A DNA stretch of 64,000 nucleotides from Planctomycetota bacterium (lineage in GTDB: Bacteria > Planctomycetota > Planctomycetia > Pirellulales > Lacipirellulaceae). The stretch is from contig JABDGM010000004.1 of the NCBI GenBank assembly GCA_013286045.1, positions 1-64,000 of the forward strand, read 5' to 3'. The notes under the pieces were generated by a model, which was given only the letters and a program-made list of their open reading frames with translations, did not search any database and had not been told where the DNA came from. Shown piece by piece: positions 29,881-39,689 of this stretch (the stretch's first letter is position 1; each line of letters begins with the position of its first letter). The position numbers and the translations under genes were made by a program.

Positions 29881-30687
29881 CTAGACCTCAGAAGGTATTT
29901 CATCTGTATTCTCTAAGATCGCAGGCGAGGTATTGTTTAACCGAGACTCGATTGATTGGATGAAGCGAATAGAAGCACAAACGTGATTGTAGATAAGCAA
30001 GCTCTCCTCATAGTTGAGGAGGCAGTTATCGTGGGCGAAGCTCTGATTATTTCGTACGTGATTAAACGCCTCAATTGTCGAGATCGACGACTTCAGAATT
30101 CTCTCGGTCATTTGTGACTCTAAGAGCCCCTCGGCGCGGAGAAATTTGATGTACTCGCCGAGTGAGCTATGGACCGGCTTGTCCTTAGCCACGATAAGAC
30201 CGTGTTCGGTACATATCGCCCGGATGTATTTCGCGACGAAGGTGTGTAGCCGATCTAATCCCTGCTCCGGCTCATTGTTCTCGATTGCATCACGAACGGA
30301 TTTTGCCAAGGCGTCGAAGGTCCGGTCATCCGTAATTGGCTGGATTGCATCAAGTTCGGCCACGGGTGCTTCACTTTGCAATCGGGCTACAACCTTCCTA
30401 GCAAAGGCCACTAAGGCCCCGTCGGGATTCTGAAGCGTCGTGGCGTAGTCAACCATTGCCTCCGTTAGGGCCGCGACAATATGATTGGCTTCAACTTCCC
30501 AGAATTTGCGCAGTCGATTGGCTTTAGAACAGCTTGCGTATCGATACTTCGGATCGTCAATATCGCGACGCACGGCGTCTACGATGAATTCACGAAATGT
30601 TCGATCCGAAAAATTCAGTACGTACCCTCCTCCCATATCGAAGAGCTTTTCGAGCTGGCGTTTTTCGAGATAAGTCAAGTCTGCCAT
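29881..30687 (-). CDS. Abortive-infection (Abi_C-like) family protein
   Basis: C-terminal ...KDKPVHSSLGEYIKFLRAEGLLESQMTERILKSSISTIEAFNHVRNNQSFAHDN..., typical of Abi_C (HxR-like NxxxAHD). Confidence 0.7.
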   Translation of the reverse strand: MADLTYLEKRQLEKLFDMGGGYVLNFSDRTFREFIVDAVRRDIDDPKYRYASCSKANRLRKFWEVEANHIVAALTEAMVDYATTLQNPDGALVAFARKVVARLQSEAPVAELDAIQPITDDRTFDALAKSVRDAIENNEPEQGLDRLHTFVAKYIRAICTEHGLIVAKDKPVHSSLGEYIKFLRAEGLLESQMTERILKSSISTIEAFNHVRNNQSFAHDNCLLNYEESLLIYNHVCASIRFIQSIESRLNNTSPAILENTDEIPSEV

Positions 30688-30817
30688 ATAACGGTCCGAT
30701 TGCTTTTGGACATCCAAGGTGCAGATAGGGTTCGGCTCAAAACTAACACTGCTATTCTAAGTAGTTGATTTGATCTGCCACGTCCAACGGTTCGTCCAGC
30801 TCTCGGCCCAGCGACTC

Positions 30818-32212
30818 TTATAGATACCAAGTGACAAGCACGCGTTGCTCATCGGGCTTGAGAATAAAATCATAAAGGGTCGTATCAAAGGCTTGAATGG
30901 CTGTTGCGACGTCTTCATACGATTCCGCCAGGACATATCCAGCAATATCCGTCCATGCGACGCCGGCTTTTTTGCGAAGTGGTAATACCCGGAATTCCGT
31001 CCCTCTGTTGAGAACCTCTAAATCTGTAACCTGCGCTCGGAATGTGCGTTCAGCGATTCTCGTCGTTGCTGATGCTTGTCCTGGAAATTGAGCTTCGACC
31101 CAATCTCTGATTGATCTGGCATCTAAGGGATCGTCTCGGGTTGTGGCATAGGAGCTGAGATAATAAGAATTCGCTGTTTGCTCTGCTTCGCCGCGTGTTA
31201 GCCGAACCCCACGTGCAAGCAAGAACGCGGCGACCGGATCTTGAGTTCCCCAGGACAACAATTCCTTAAGCCAGAAGACAACCCACGGCAGTCCGAGCGA
31301 CTCCCACACGTCGAGTGACATCGGTTGTAATTGACCGTCAGAGATACGTTCATACGCATATCCGATCACGCTGCCTATTCCCCAGCAGCACCGATAGGAA
31401 AACCATGTTCCTACGTACCGATGCCAGTCAGCTATTTGACCTGCCGAAGGGTATTGAGTCGCATCATGACCGAGCCACCATCTAAGGATCGGCTCCCATG
31501 CTTCACGCTCTCCCATATTGAAGCGAGGGATGCCGCCGAGTGCGATGACGACAGACACGACGTAATTGAATTGCTGATCGCGATCCAAAGTGGCATAATC
31601 CTGCCCTTCCGCCATTACTGTTTCGATTTCCGAAAATTCATCAATTAATTGAAATGCAGTCGACGGTGGAAGACCGGTCCTGTAGATGCGGCGACGGCTA
31701 TCACGATCTGGGTAAAGCTGGGGTATGGCAGCACCGCGACGGAGAAACGCGGTTTGCTGGTCTACCGCCGCAAGATGTGATGCGAAAGATGCGTTCCACA
31801 AAGATTGCAAGCGCTCTTCCCAATTTGGGCCCGTCGATAATTCATCAAACTCTACCCTCCCGGCAAGTAGTACTGAATCAATGGTATCGAGTCCCGAAAC
31901 GTCAGTCACAACGCCCGTAGCACTACTCACGCTCACACGTTCCAGCCACAACAAGAATTGCTCTAAGTCCGCGCTTCCTGAATTCAAGCTCCATTGCTGC
32001 CAAACGTCCCGTAGAGCTTCCGCGATAGGACTGCGCGGCACAGTCGGTTCGATTTGCATGACTTCAGCTAGAAGCTCGAAATAACCTCGATTCGCACGAT
32101 CTGGGTTTGATCTACTCAGAAGGGGTGGGAGGAGTACGAGTGTGCGCCCTTCTGTCGCAACGCCTGGTCGGCCAGCTCGTCCTGCTAAATTCCGAAATTC
32201 GGATGCGCGCAC
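30818..32212 (-). pseudogene. C-terminal fragment of a Ski2-like/DEAD-box superfamily II helicase (N-terminal ATPase core missing)
   Basis: Begins at motif VI: VRASEFRNLAGRAGRPG; no Walker A/B in this frame before it; upstream frame runs into the DUF1580 gene. Confidence 0.75.
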
Positions 32213-32589
32213 CGATGGGGGATTTGCAGTCCCAGCCTTATGCTTCGAGAAGCCGGAGTTTCCTTGAGTTTTACGCGTACCAATTTGGTACCTCGTTCGT
32301 CGAGCTCACGTTCAACCTGCGCTTGCGCTTTGCCGGGGCCAAAAGTATTTGTAGGCCGCACGTTTTGGCCGCTGGCGGCAGTTAAAGCTTCGAGGAAGCG
32401 TTGTAGCGCTTCTACGCTGGTACAGGTCGTGTTGCCCACTACGATCGTTTCCAGAAAGACATTTTTTAAACCGAACTTAGCCCAATTTTTCAAGGTTCCG
32501 GGATAAGGCTGCTTGTCTCGTCGCCGTTTGGGCAGCAGCTTCGTTGCGTCCGACAGCGTGATCACGTTCTCAGTTAAAATGTCGATCAT
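32185..32589 (-). CDS. DUF1580-like protein
   Basis: MIDILTENVITLSDATKLLPKRRRDKQPYPGTLKNWAKFGLKNVFLETIVVGNTTCTSVEALQRFLEALTAA. Confidence 0.75.
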   Translation of the reverse strand: MIDILTENVITLSDATKLLPKRRRDKQPYPGTLKNWAKFGLKNVFLETIVVGNTTCTSVEALQRFLEALTAASGQNVRPTNTFGPGKAQAQVERELDERGTKLVRVKLKETPASRSIRLGLQIPHRCAHPNFGI

Positions 32590-32676
32590 GTTTGCTCATG
32601 CGCCCGTTTGCTGGTTCAGGCGCGAGCATAACCCCCCTTTTCTCCCTTGAAAAACTAAATGAGGGGAAACTTTCGG

Positions 32677-33801
32677 CTAGAGATTGAGACGAACTTTTTT
32701 GCCTCGTCCTGAGTCGATTACATTGCGTAGTTCGCCCGGCAAACGTCTTTTAAGGTCGACGAGCTTCTCGTGCTTCCCAAAAACGTCGGGTCGCTGGTCT
32801 TTGAGCCTTGGAAAACTGATGCCCCCGGGATTTCGCCTGAGGTCGTCGAGCAGATAAGCGGCCTGAGGTTCGACCTTAAAGGCTTTCCCATCGAGCATCA
32901 CATCGCCCGTCTGTATACGCACACTCAGCCGAGCAGCCCCACCGAGTGCGGACGACACCGCCGTCTCGAAGAGCATATCAACGCACTCAATAAGAGCGAC
33001 TCTAAGATTAGCGAGAATATCTCGCTTTTTCAGTAGATCTGCTAAAGGCTGAAGAGCATCTGAGCCGAGCCCTACCGCTGACCAGTAGTGCTCCACATTT
33101 GACCGCCATAGACTGTGTGGCGCGAGATCACCCGGCTCTCGTTCGACGTGAATGATATCCATAGCGTTGTCCGCTGGACGGCTAAAATCGCTTAACTCAT
33201 TGTCGCCAATGGTCGCTAGCGGATTCATCTGGGGCGCCGAGTATCCATCCACTCGTAGCACCGGATACTGATTTAAAAATGGCTGTTGGAAAATGTAGAT
33301 GTCTGGTCTGCATAATCCTTCTTCCAGTGCACGCCCTAGCCCGATCCAACTAAGTTCGCCGCTAAAGACCTGCTGAATCGCTGCGTCTATACGTTCCCGG
33401 CGCGGAGCGACCAGAATTTCTACAATGGAGCGCCTAAGTGCATCAGGCTCATCGCTTTCCCCACTTGCAAGCTCATCAAACAATCGATTCAGCTCTTCCC
33501 CGTCAGATTCATGGTTAACTCTCAGCTCCTCCGCATGAGCGAAGATGGTATGAGAAGCCTTGCCCGCGCCGCCTTCCAGATTCAAACAGTGCGCGTAAAG
33601 GGATCGCAAGGCACTGAATGCCAGCTGCGACTGGGAGGGCCCATCATTTTCAAAGTTGCCATTTAAGCGACTCGGAAAATCCACTAATGCGGATTGCACG
33701 GAGTGGAATAGAAATCGAGCAAAGCTGCGTCCACAGTAAAGGGCGGCAACTTTTCGATTGGACTCAGCAGTAATCTCATACTCGTGTGATGTTGCGTTCA
33801 C
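32677..33801 (-). CDS. Uncharacterised protein, integrase-proximal
   Basis: Intact 374-aa ORF between the integrase and DUF1580 genes; no recognised domain. Confidence 0.6.
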   Translation of the reverse strand: MNATSHEYEITAESNRKVAALYCGRSFARFLFHSVQSALVDFPSRLNGNFENDGPSQSQLAFSALRSLYAHCLNLEGGAGKASHTIFAHAEELRVNHESDGEELNRLFDELASGESDEPDALRRSIVEILVAPRRERIDAAIQQVFSGELSWIGLGRALEEGLCRPDIYIFQQPFLNQYPVLRVDGYSAPQMNPLATIGDNELSDFSRPADNAMDIIHVEREPGDLAPHSLWRSNVEHYWSAVGLGSDALQPLADLLKKRDILANLRVALIECVDMLFETAVSSALGGAARLSVRIQTGDVMLDGKAFKVEPQAAYLLDDLRRNPGGISFPRLKDQRPDVFGKHEKLVDLKRRLPGELRNVIDSGRGKKVRLNL

Positions 33802-33856
33802 TTTTCGTCCTTGTCACAGAGAATAGTTATTGGTGAGCTACCTCTGGTAGCCGCGT

Positions 33857-35086
33857 TTATCCGACCTCTCGGGCGATGCGCAGACCCAAATCGGTTTGCC
33901 GTTCGGCGTATACTTCCGTCACATCGGCCCGCTTGTGTCCGAGCGCCACTTGCGACCCTTCTAGGCCGTACAAGCGGCGAAGTTCCGTGGCGCGGCTGTG
34001 GCGCAACTGCAAGGGGAACCAATGTGGAATTCCACCGGCCCCTTCTCGCTGCCGCGTCCGATTAACACGCTGGATTGCGTATGTGATAGCTCGGGCGTAG
34101 GAGTGTCTGTCATATCGGTCCCGTTTTGCGCGTCTGGACTCACATCGGGGCTTCCGCCGACGTTGCGAGGGCGTCAGCGGGGTGCGTCGCTTGCTCCGTC
34201 TTTCTTCAGACCTCCACGCTTCTGCCTCTCGCGGGCTGAAGAGATAGGATCTGGCATCTCTGTTCAAAAATGGACGAATTAAGGCCTGCGCTTTTTGTCC
34301 TAAATAGATATAGCGGTCTTGTTCGCGCCACTTATTCTTGTGATGTTCCGGACAATAGATCCACACGTCGCCACTCTGGTCAATTTCACAGCTCCGCATC
34401 GCGACGACTTCGGATGGTCGCATTGCCGCCAGTTGTTGCAACTGGATCATGGCCGCCATTTGCGGCGATACTACTTTCAAAACGGCATCAATATACATCT
34501 GTGGAACGGGTTTCACCGGAGGCGCCTCACGTGCCGTCGTCCTCCCAAACTTCAGCGGGCTGACGGTGCGAAGCCCTTCATATACCGAGGAAGGGATCAA
34601 CTCTTCGCTGACCGCCCACTTAACTGCTCGCCGAATTCGATTGACCCGCCGATTAATGACATTCCGGGACAGCTTCCCCTCGTCGACCATACTTTGGCGT
34701 ACGACCTTGAGTGACAGCGGACCGAAGTCACGACCCGGGGTCCGTCGATAGAGCTTACGAAGAGGTCGAAGAGCGTACTTCATCTGCTGCAGCTCACCCG
34801 TTGGGCAGCTGTTGACATCGACGTAATAGGTCTCTGCAAATCTGATATAGAAAAGCAGCACCTCGTTGACGGTGCGCTCAGCAGAGGGCTGGCGGACAGC
34901 GGCCTCTTGAGTCGAGCGTTGATTCAGCCCTGATCGCCATTCGGCGAGGGCTCGCTCGTAACGTTCGTAGCTTTCCTCGGACCCGTGCGGGCCAAGATAG
35001 CGGTCACGTCCCGCGATGCGGACTACCGCTTGACCTGAAGCCTTATGCAGGCAATACGATGGAACTTTCGACTGTCTTTTGGACAT
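33857..35086 (-). CDS. Tyrosine recombinase/integrase (integrase B)
   Basis: QLAAMRPSEVVAMRSCEID, HSRATELRRLYGLEGSQVALGHKRADVTEVYAERQ; start moved inside the att/tRNA-derived MQVRILPSALD reading. Confidence 0.88.
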   Translation of the reverse strand: MSKRQSKVPSYCLHKASGQAVVRIAGRDRYLGPHGSEESYERYERALAEWRSGLNQRSTQEAAVRQPSAERTVNEVLLFYIRFAETYYVDVNSCPTGELQQMKYALRPLRKLYRRTPGRDFGPLSLKVVRQSMVDEGKLSRNVINRRVNRIRRAVKWAVSEELIPSSVYEGLRTVSPLKFGRTTAREAPPVKPVPQMYIDAVLKVVSPQMAAMIQLQQLAAMRPSEVVAMRSCEIDQSGDVWIYCPEHHKNKWREQDRYIYLGQKAQALIRPFLNRDARSYLFSPREAEAWRSEERRSKRRTPLTPSQRRRKPRCESRRAKRDRYDRHSYARAITYAIQRVNRTRQREGAGGIPHWFPLQLRHSRATELRRLYGLEGSQVALGHKRADVTEVYAERQTDLGLRIAREVG

Positions 35087-35197
35087 TGCGACTCCGATGT
35101 CGTCGATCCTCCGTAAATTACGGAGGAATCTAAACAAGGTGAGACCGCACTGCCCAAATTGCCAGTCGCGATAACTACCTACAAAATACCAATATAC

Positions 35198-35245
35198 GTC
35201 TAGCGCGCTCGGCAGGATTCGAACCTGCAACCCCTGGTTCCGAAG
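35198..35245. repeat. 48-bp direct repeat, displaced tRNA-Arg 3' part (att)
   Basis: gtctagcgcgctcggcaggattcgaacctgcaacccctggttccgaag, identical to 43337-43384. Confidence 0.95.
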
Positions 35246-35345
35246 TGTCCTGTCGCAGCGCTCATAGGATTCTGACAGAGTATTTACCGGGAATTGCGCT
35301 AGGTAGCTACATCCCGATTGGCGCTAGACACGTCTTAAAACCACG

Positions 35346-35381
35346 AAAAGTAGGTACAGCTTTTGGGTTGTACCTACTTTT
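35346..35381. terminator. Strong hairpin next to att (bidirectional terminator candidate)
   Basis: AAAAGTAGGTACA-gcttttgggt-TGTACCTACTTTT, T-rich on the + side. Confidence 0.7.
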
Positions 35382-35402
35382 TCTTTTTGGCTCCCATTCA
35401 CT

Positions 35403-36029
35403 GTGAACCACACGGTTGCCGCTAGCGTACAAATTCCCAGCGCGCCAAACGCACTGGGCGCGCTGCCCCCTGATCGTCGTCAGCGTGGCTCAATAACCCT
35501 GGAGAATGTTACTAATGAGAGAACGTCAGTGTCTGAAATTCTGCGAATCATGCCGGGACCGGGAACACCCGGTTACGAGTTAGTCAGCCCCCGCGCGTTG
35601 AAAGTGTGGATTTCTCTTTTCCACCACTCACAAAAATTTGGGAACGGTTACGGCGGGCATTGGAACCTTGGGGATTTATCCGTGGGTTCTGGTTGTAATG
35701 TCAACACGGCTAGTTCCGCGTTGAATGAACTAGCCGCACTCGGTTGGGTTAAGAAGAGCCAGCAACGTCACGCCAGCGGAACGTATGGCGGGTTTCTCTA
35801 CGAATTGCGTGAGCCGTATACAAGTTTAAGTGAAGCCGCCAGCGCCAAGTATTTAGACAAGATTGAAGAGCAACGGGAGCGACTCGCCGAACGGGAGCGA
35901 CTTGTGACAGAGGCAGCACAACCGATCACAAATAATTGTGAGCCGTCGAATGAGGATCAGGGGAATACAGAGACAGTACGTCCGGACACAGAAGATTGTG
36001 AGCCGTGCGATCAGGATGGCGCGTGGTAG
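35403..36029 (+). CDS. Helix-turn-helix protein (mobile-element regulator/replication-type)
   Basis: WNLGDLSVGSGCNVNTASSALNELAALGWVKKSQQRHASGTYGGFLYEL; GTG start. Confidence 0.55.
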   Translation: MNHTVAASVQIPSAPNALGALPPDRRQRGSITLENVTNERTSVSEILRIMPGPGTPGYELVSPRALKVWISLFHHSQKFGNGYGGHWNLGDLSVGSGCNVNTASSALNELAALGWVKKSQQRHASGTYGGFLYELREPYTSLSEAASAKYLDKIEEQRERLAERERLVTEAAQPITNNCEPSNEDQGNTETVRPDTEDCEPCDQDGAW

Positions 36030-36076
36030 CAGGCTACCGGGGGCGCGCACGTCGCACCCCGGCATTTTGTTCGCGC

Positions 36077-36352
36077 CTAGGCTGCGTCCTGCCTGTCTGG
36101 TGACGGATACGCAGGAATATATTCCGCTGCCCCCGGTTTCTGTTTGCGATCAGCCCGATACTTCGCGGATCGGTAGCGTTGATCCTCTGCTTTTTTAAAT
36201 CGCTTTTGGAGTCCATCTACGGCGACCGCCTCTGAGTCCTCGGACTCCAGTTGCGTTTTCAAGGCAGTCATTGCAGCAATCCAAACCTTCAGGCATTGAT
36301 CGTGCATAGGTGCTGCGTCTACTGGGAGTGAGCACACAGGACAGTTATTCAT
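36077..36352 (-). CDS. Small zinc-ribbon-like hypothetical protein
   Basis: MNNCPVCSLPVDAAPMHDQCLKVW; downstream of 36349-37080. Confidence 0.5.
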   Translation of the reverse strand: MNNCPVCSLPVDAAPMHDQCLKVWIAAMTALKTQLESEDSEAVAVDGLQKRFKKAEDQRYRSAKYRADRKQKPGAAEYIPAYPSPDRQDAA

Positions 36353-37080
36353 TGTTGGACTCGGATCGGGCAACCGCAGTAGTTGCACGTTTGCGAAGTG
36401 TCATTAACTAATTTCCTACAAGCCTTGCACTGCGTTCGCTTCCCAAAAAAAACATAGCCACAACTGCAAAGCCGAACGCTGTTCTGGTGCTGCGCGCCGC
36501 ATCCTTTGCACGTCTTCACAGGCTTTTTTGTAGGGGGAATGTAAAGCTGATATCCGCACGCTGTACAAACTGCTACGGCGCTCTTTTCGAGACTTCCGCA
36601 GTTCGGGCAGAATCGTCTACCCCTTGGTGTTCCAGCGGATGGTTTGCGCGGACGGTTTGCTCTCGCTAGTTCGCGGTCGGCTTTCGCTTGTTCCCGGTAA
36701 GCTGCGCGCTCCGCTTTCGCTTGTTCCCGGTCGGCTTGGCGGTTTGCTTTTGCCAGTTCCCAGGCAGCTTGACGGTCAGCTTTCGCTTGTTCCCAGGCAG
36801 CTTCGCGCTCCGCTTTCGCTAGTTCGCGGGCAGCTTTGGCAGACTGCTTGGCTTGCTCCCGGCGGTTTGCTTTTGCCAGTTCCCGGGCAGCTTTGGCAGA
36901 CTGCTTGGCTTGCTCCCGTGCTTCGCGCTCTTCAATCTTCCTGGCAACTTTGGCTTGCGCCTGATCTCTTACACGCTGCATATATAGCCACACACAACCG
37001 TCGTGAAGTTGCGTGGGTCCGATCAACACGCGTGAGCATTCTTCTCCGCAGTATTCGCAGATGGCGTAGCTATCGGGCAT
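36349..37080 (-). CDS. Coiled-coil repeat protein with multiple CxxC zinc ribbons
   Basis: CEYCGEEC N-terminus; repeats of REQAKADRxAAWELAKANR; CPNCG...CTACG, CKGCG...CSCG, CKACR...CNYCG. Confidence 0.65.
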   Translation of the reverse strand: MPDSYAICEYCGEECSRVLIGPTQLHDGCVWLYMQRVRDQAQAKVARKIEEREAREQAKQSAKAARELAKANRREQAKQSAKAARELAKAEREAAWEQAKADRQAAWELAKANRQADREQAKAERAAYREQAKADRELARANRPRKPSAGTPRGRRFCPNCGSLEKSAVAVCTACGYQLYIPPTKKPVKTCKGCGAQHQNSVRLCSCGYVFFGKRTQCKACRKLVNDTSQTCNYCGCPIRVQQ

Positions 37081-37352
37081 TAGGCACGCTCATCCGCAGC
37101 CTTATCGAGCGCACGACGCGCCAAAGTACTAACACGTACTGCGTCCTCAAAGTTGTGAAACCGCCCGATCTCGACCACCCACTTATTCGATTCGGCGTCC
37201 CAGCGTACGCCGGAAGCCGTTGAAATTTTGGTTGCTTCCGCAGTCGCGATTAGTTTGTTGTTTTCATTCATAAAATTAAAACGACGGGCGCTAACGGACT
37301 CTGGTAGTAGTCCGTCAGCAGCACCGCCGCTCCGCCCCCTGGTCAACCTAGC

Positions 37353-37568
37353 TCAATGATTTTGTAACGGATTTACTTCAGGTTGCTGCAACCCGTTGCT
37401 CTTGATCCGCTGCAATTCGGCTTTTCCACGATCATCTAGTCGATTTTGGCTATTTAACCATTCGAGATACTCGACTTGCTGGCGCTCTGAGGCTGGACCT
37501 TGGTCCCAACAGGAGGAAGGTACAGGTGCTTTAAATTCGTCTGCAGTAGTGTTGGATTTGTTAGCCAT
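37353..37568 (-). CDS. Hypothetical small protein of integrative element
   Basis: In a tight minus-strand gene series (37080-37899). Confidence 0.4.
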   Translation of the reverse strand: MANKSNTTADEFKAPVPSSCWDQGPASERQQVEYLEWLNSQNRLDDRGKAELQRIKSNGLQQPEVNPLQNH

Positions 37569-37899
37569 TGATAGGTACCCCCTCTAAGTCGAGTAGTTTT
37601 TCACAATAGTGGATTATGTTTTCGTGATCCTGGTCTGCCTTGGCTTCCGCTAACTTCTGGTAGTAGAAGGATCGCTTGCGCTCCGTCTCCGCAGCATCGG
37701 CTTGGCGCTTTTGCTCTGCTTGCTTCACTGCGTCCCTAGCGCGGCTGGCTGCCAACAAAAATGAGTTCCTGCGCGCAGCTTGCTCCAGAGTTCGTTCGTC
37801 AAATTCACCATTACGGCAAACTATATGACGCTGGTCTACCAGCGATTGCAGGACTGCTGGCGAAAGCTTCAGCCGTGCGGCTGCTGAATTCAGGTCCAT
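37561..37899 (-). CDS. Hypothetical coiled-coil protein with HTH-like N-terminus
   Basis: MDLNSAAARLKLSPAVLQSLVDQRHIVCRNGEFDERTLEQAARRN. Confidence 0.5.
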   Translation of the reverse strand: MDLNSAAARLKLSPAVLQSLVDQRHIVCRNGEFDERTLEQAARRNSFLLAASRARDAVKQAEQKRQADAAETERKRSFYYQKLAEAKADQDHENIIHYCEKLLDLEGVPING

Positions 37900-37977
37900 A
37901 GATACCCCAAGTACTGATTGTGTAATCGCGTACTTGCGGTAATGGCTGCCGATCCGACAGGGCAGCTAGAAATCTGG

Positions 37978-38145
37978 TTATTGTTGGCTGCGCCGAACCC
38001 AGTTACTGCGAACAAACTTTGCCACAGCTTCCCGAACCATTGCCGAGAATGCTACCCCGTCTTGCTCAGCAAGCTTTCGAAGCAGGATTGCGTGTGGCTC
38101 GGGTATTTGGCAGCAGACGCGCTGCATTGGTCGGTGTGTTCTCAT
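37978..38145 (-). CDS. 55-aa ribbon-helix-helix (CopG-like) protein (not in supplied ORF track)
   Basis: GGGGGA upstream; MRTHRPMQRVCCQIPEPHAILLRKLAEQDGVAFSAMVREAVAKFVRSNWVRRSQQ*. Confidence 0.6.
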   Translation of the reverse strand: MRTHRPMQRVCCQIPEPHAILLRKLAEQDGVAFSAMVREAVAKFVRSNWVRRSQQ

Positions 38146-38699
38146 TTGTTGTCCCCCGTTGATATGCGAATCTGCATATCAATAATTAGAAACCAAGATG
38201 GGAGTTACGTTAATAGTAAACATGCTGCGCGATAAGTTGTTGCGGGCGGACTACTTACTTAAACTTTGCCCCGTGCCGGGGCGAGAGTTCCAAAAAATTG
38301 GTAGTAAAAAATCCAGAATTGCAAACGCCCCGGGGCACTAAAACCGCAAGTGAGGCGAGCTAAATGAAAGGCACGAGCGGGCGCGCGATGGGGTGGGTAT
38401 CCCGGGTTTAGCTTTTCACTGACAGCCCGCCTAACGTTCCGGCGCTGCTGTAGGCGCTCGCAAATGGGCGCGCACGATCAGGGATACATTGGCGCGGGGA
38501 CTCGGGAGCGGGTTTGCTGGGGCTCGGGCGCTGGGAACTGGTCAACAATCGACCGCACCAAACCATCGCGGTAGGTGCTGCCATAGCTCCAGGCGTCTCA
38601 GGTACGTCAAAAATCCTACAGGATTATTGACCAACTGCGCGCTAAGTGTAATAATGCCACCAGAGTTAGCCGATATAACGGCAAATAGGAGCTTAAATC

Positions 38700-39383
38700 A
38701 TGGGTCGCAACTGCGTTTCATACCTACGGGTCAGTGGAGCTTCTCAGATCGACGGAGACGGATTCACCCGCCAACGCCAAGCAATCGAGCGCTACTGCAA
38801 AGGGAACGAACTGCGGATAGTGGGCGAGTTCCAAGATGCTGGGGTCTCGGGGACGAATGAGCTTTGCGACCGTGACGGACTCCAGGCGCTCATAGAACGC
38901 ATCGCTGGGAATCACGTGCGGGTTGTCGTGGTCGAGAACGCGAGCCGTCTGGCGCGTGACCTAATGATTCAGGAAACGATCTTGGATCAGTTCCGCAAAC
39001 TCGGGGTTACGGTCCTAGGTGCGGACGGTACCGATCTAACCGTGAGCGATGACAACCCTACTCTAGTCCTCATTCGACAAATTCTCGGGGCGGTGGCGCA
39101 ATTCGATAAGGCTTGCACGGTTGCCAAGCTGAAGACCGCCAGAGCCCGTATACGCAACCGTGGCGAGCGCTGTGACGGTCGTAAGCCCTTTGGAGACCGT
39201 GAAGGGGAAGCGGAGACCCTGGAGCGTATCAAGCAGCTACGGCGCAAACCACGTGGCGCGCAGAGACTGACTTTCGAGCAGGTAGCCGACAAGCTTAATC
39301 GAGAGAAGCGCCCAACGCGTGCTGGGGGCGCATGGACCAAGGGAAGCGTACACGCGATCTGCAAGCGCCTGGAATTGGCGTAG
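38700..39383 (+). CDS. Serine recombinase/resolvase
   Basis: CVSYLRVSGASQIDGDGFTRQRQAIERYC, VVVVENASRLARDLMIQETILDQF. Confidence 0.92.
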   Translation: MGRNCVSYLRVSGASQIDGDGFTRQRQAIERYCKGNELRIVGEFQDAGVSGTNELCDRDGLQALIERIAGNHVRVVVVENASRLARDLMIQETILDQFRKLGVTVLGADGTDLTVSDDNPTLVLIRQILGAVAQFDKACTVAKLKTARARIRNRGERCDGRKPFGDREGEAETLERIKQLRRKPRGAQRLTFEQVADKLNREKRPTRAGGAWTKGSVHAICKRLELA

Positions 39384-39689
39384 GCTCCCGCGACTTCTAC
39401 CGCCTGAGTGTAGCGCTTTTTGCGCCTCAATTGCACACGGTAACGGAATCTGCGCCCGAGGCGTCTGCCGAGCGCATCACTGAGTACGGCAGTTCCCTGC
39501 GCCCCTGCGCGCCATAGTTAACTAGTTCTGCAAACTTTTGCCGAGATGCACCCAAAGCACACTGCTAAAGCATGCCCCAGCGAAGTCGCATAACTCTTCC
39601 ACGGATGATTCTTTTTCCAGGATGGTTCAAAGTCTGTCTTCAGTGACCACTACTTTCACTACTTTCAAGCACTCCTTTCACTGAGCGCA

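Noticed and set aside
36640-36975. Regular DNA repeats resembling a repeat array or CRISPR
   Set aside because: They are in-frame tandem codon repeats of the coiled-coil protein, with no unique spacers of constant length. No CRISPR array was seen in the window.
39381-39520. Small plus-strand ORF overlapping the end of the resolvase (39332-39517)
   Set aside because: Overlaps the resolvase 3' end and lacks an initiation signal.
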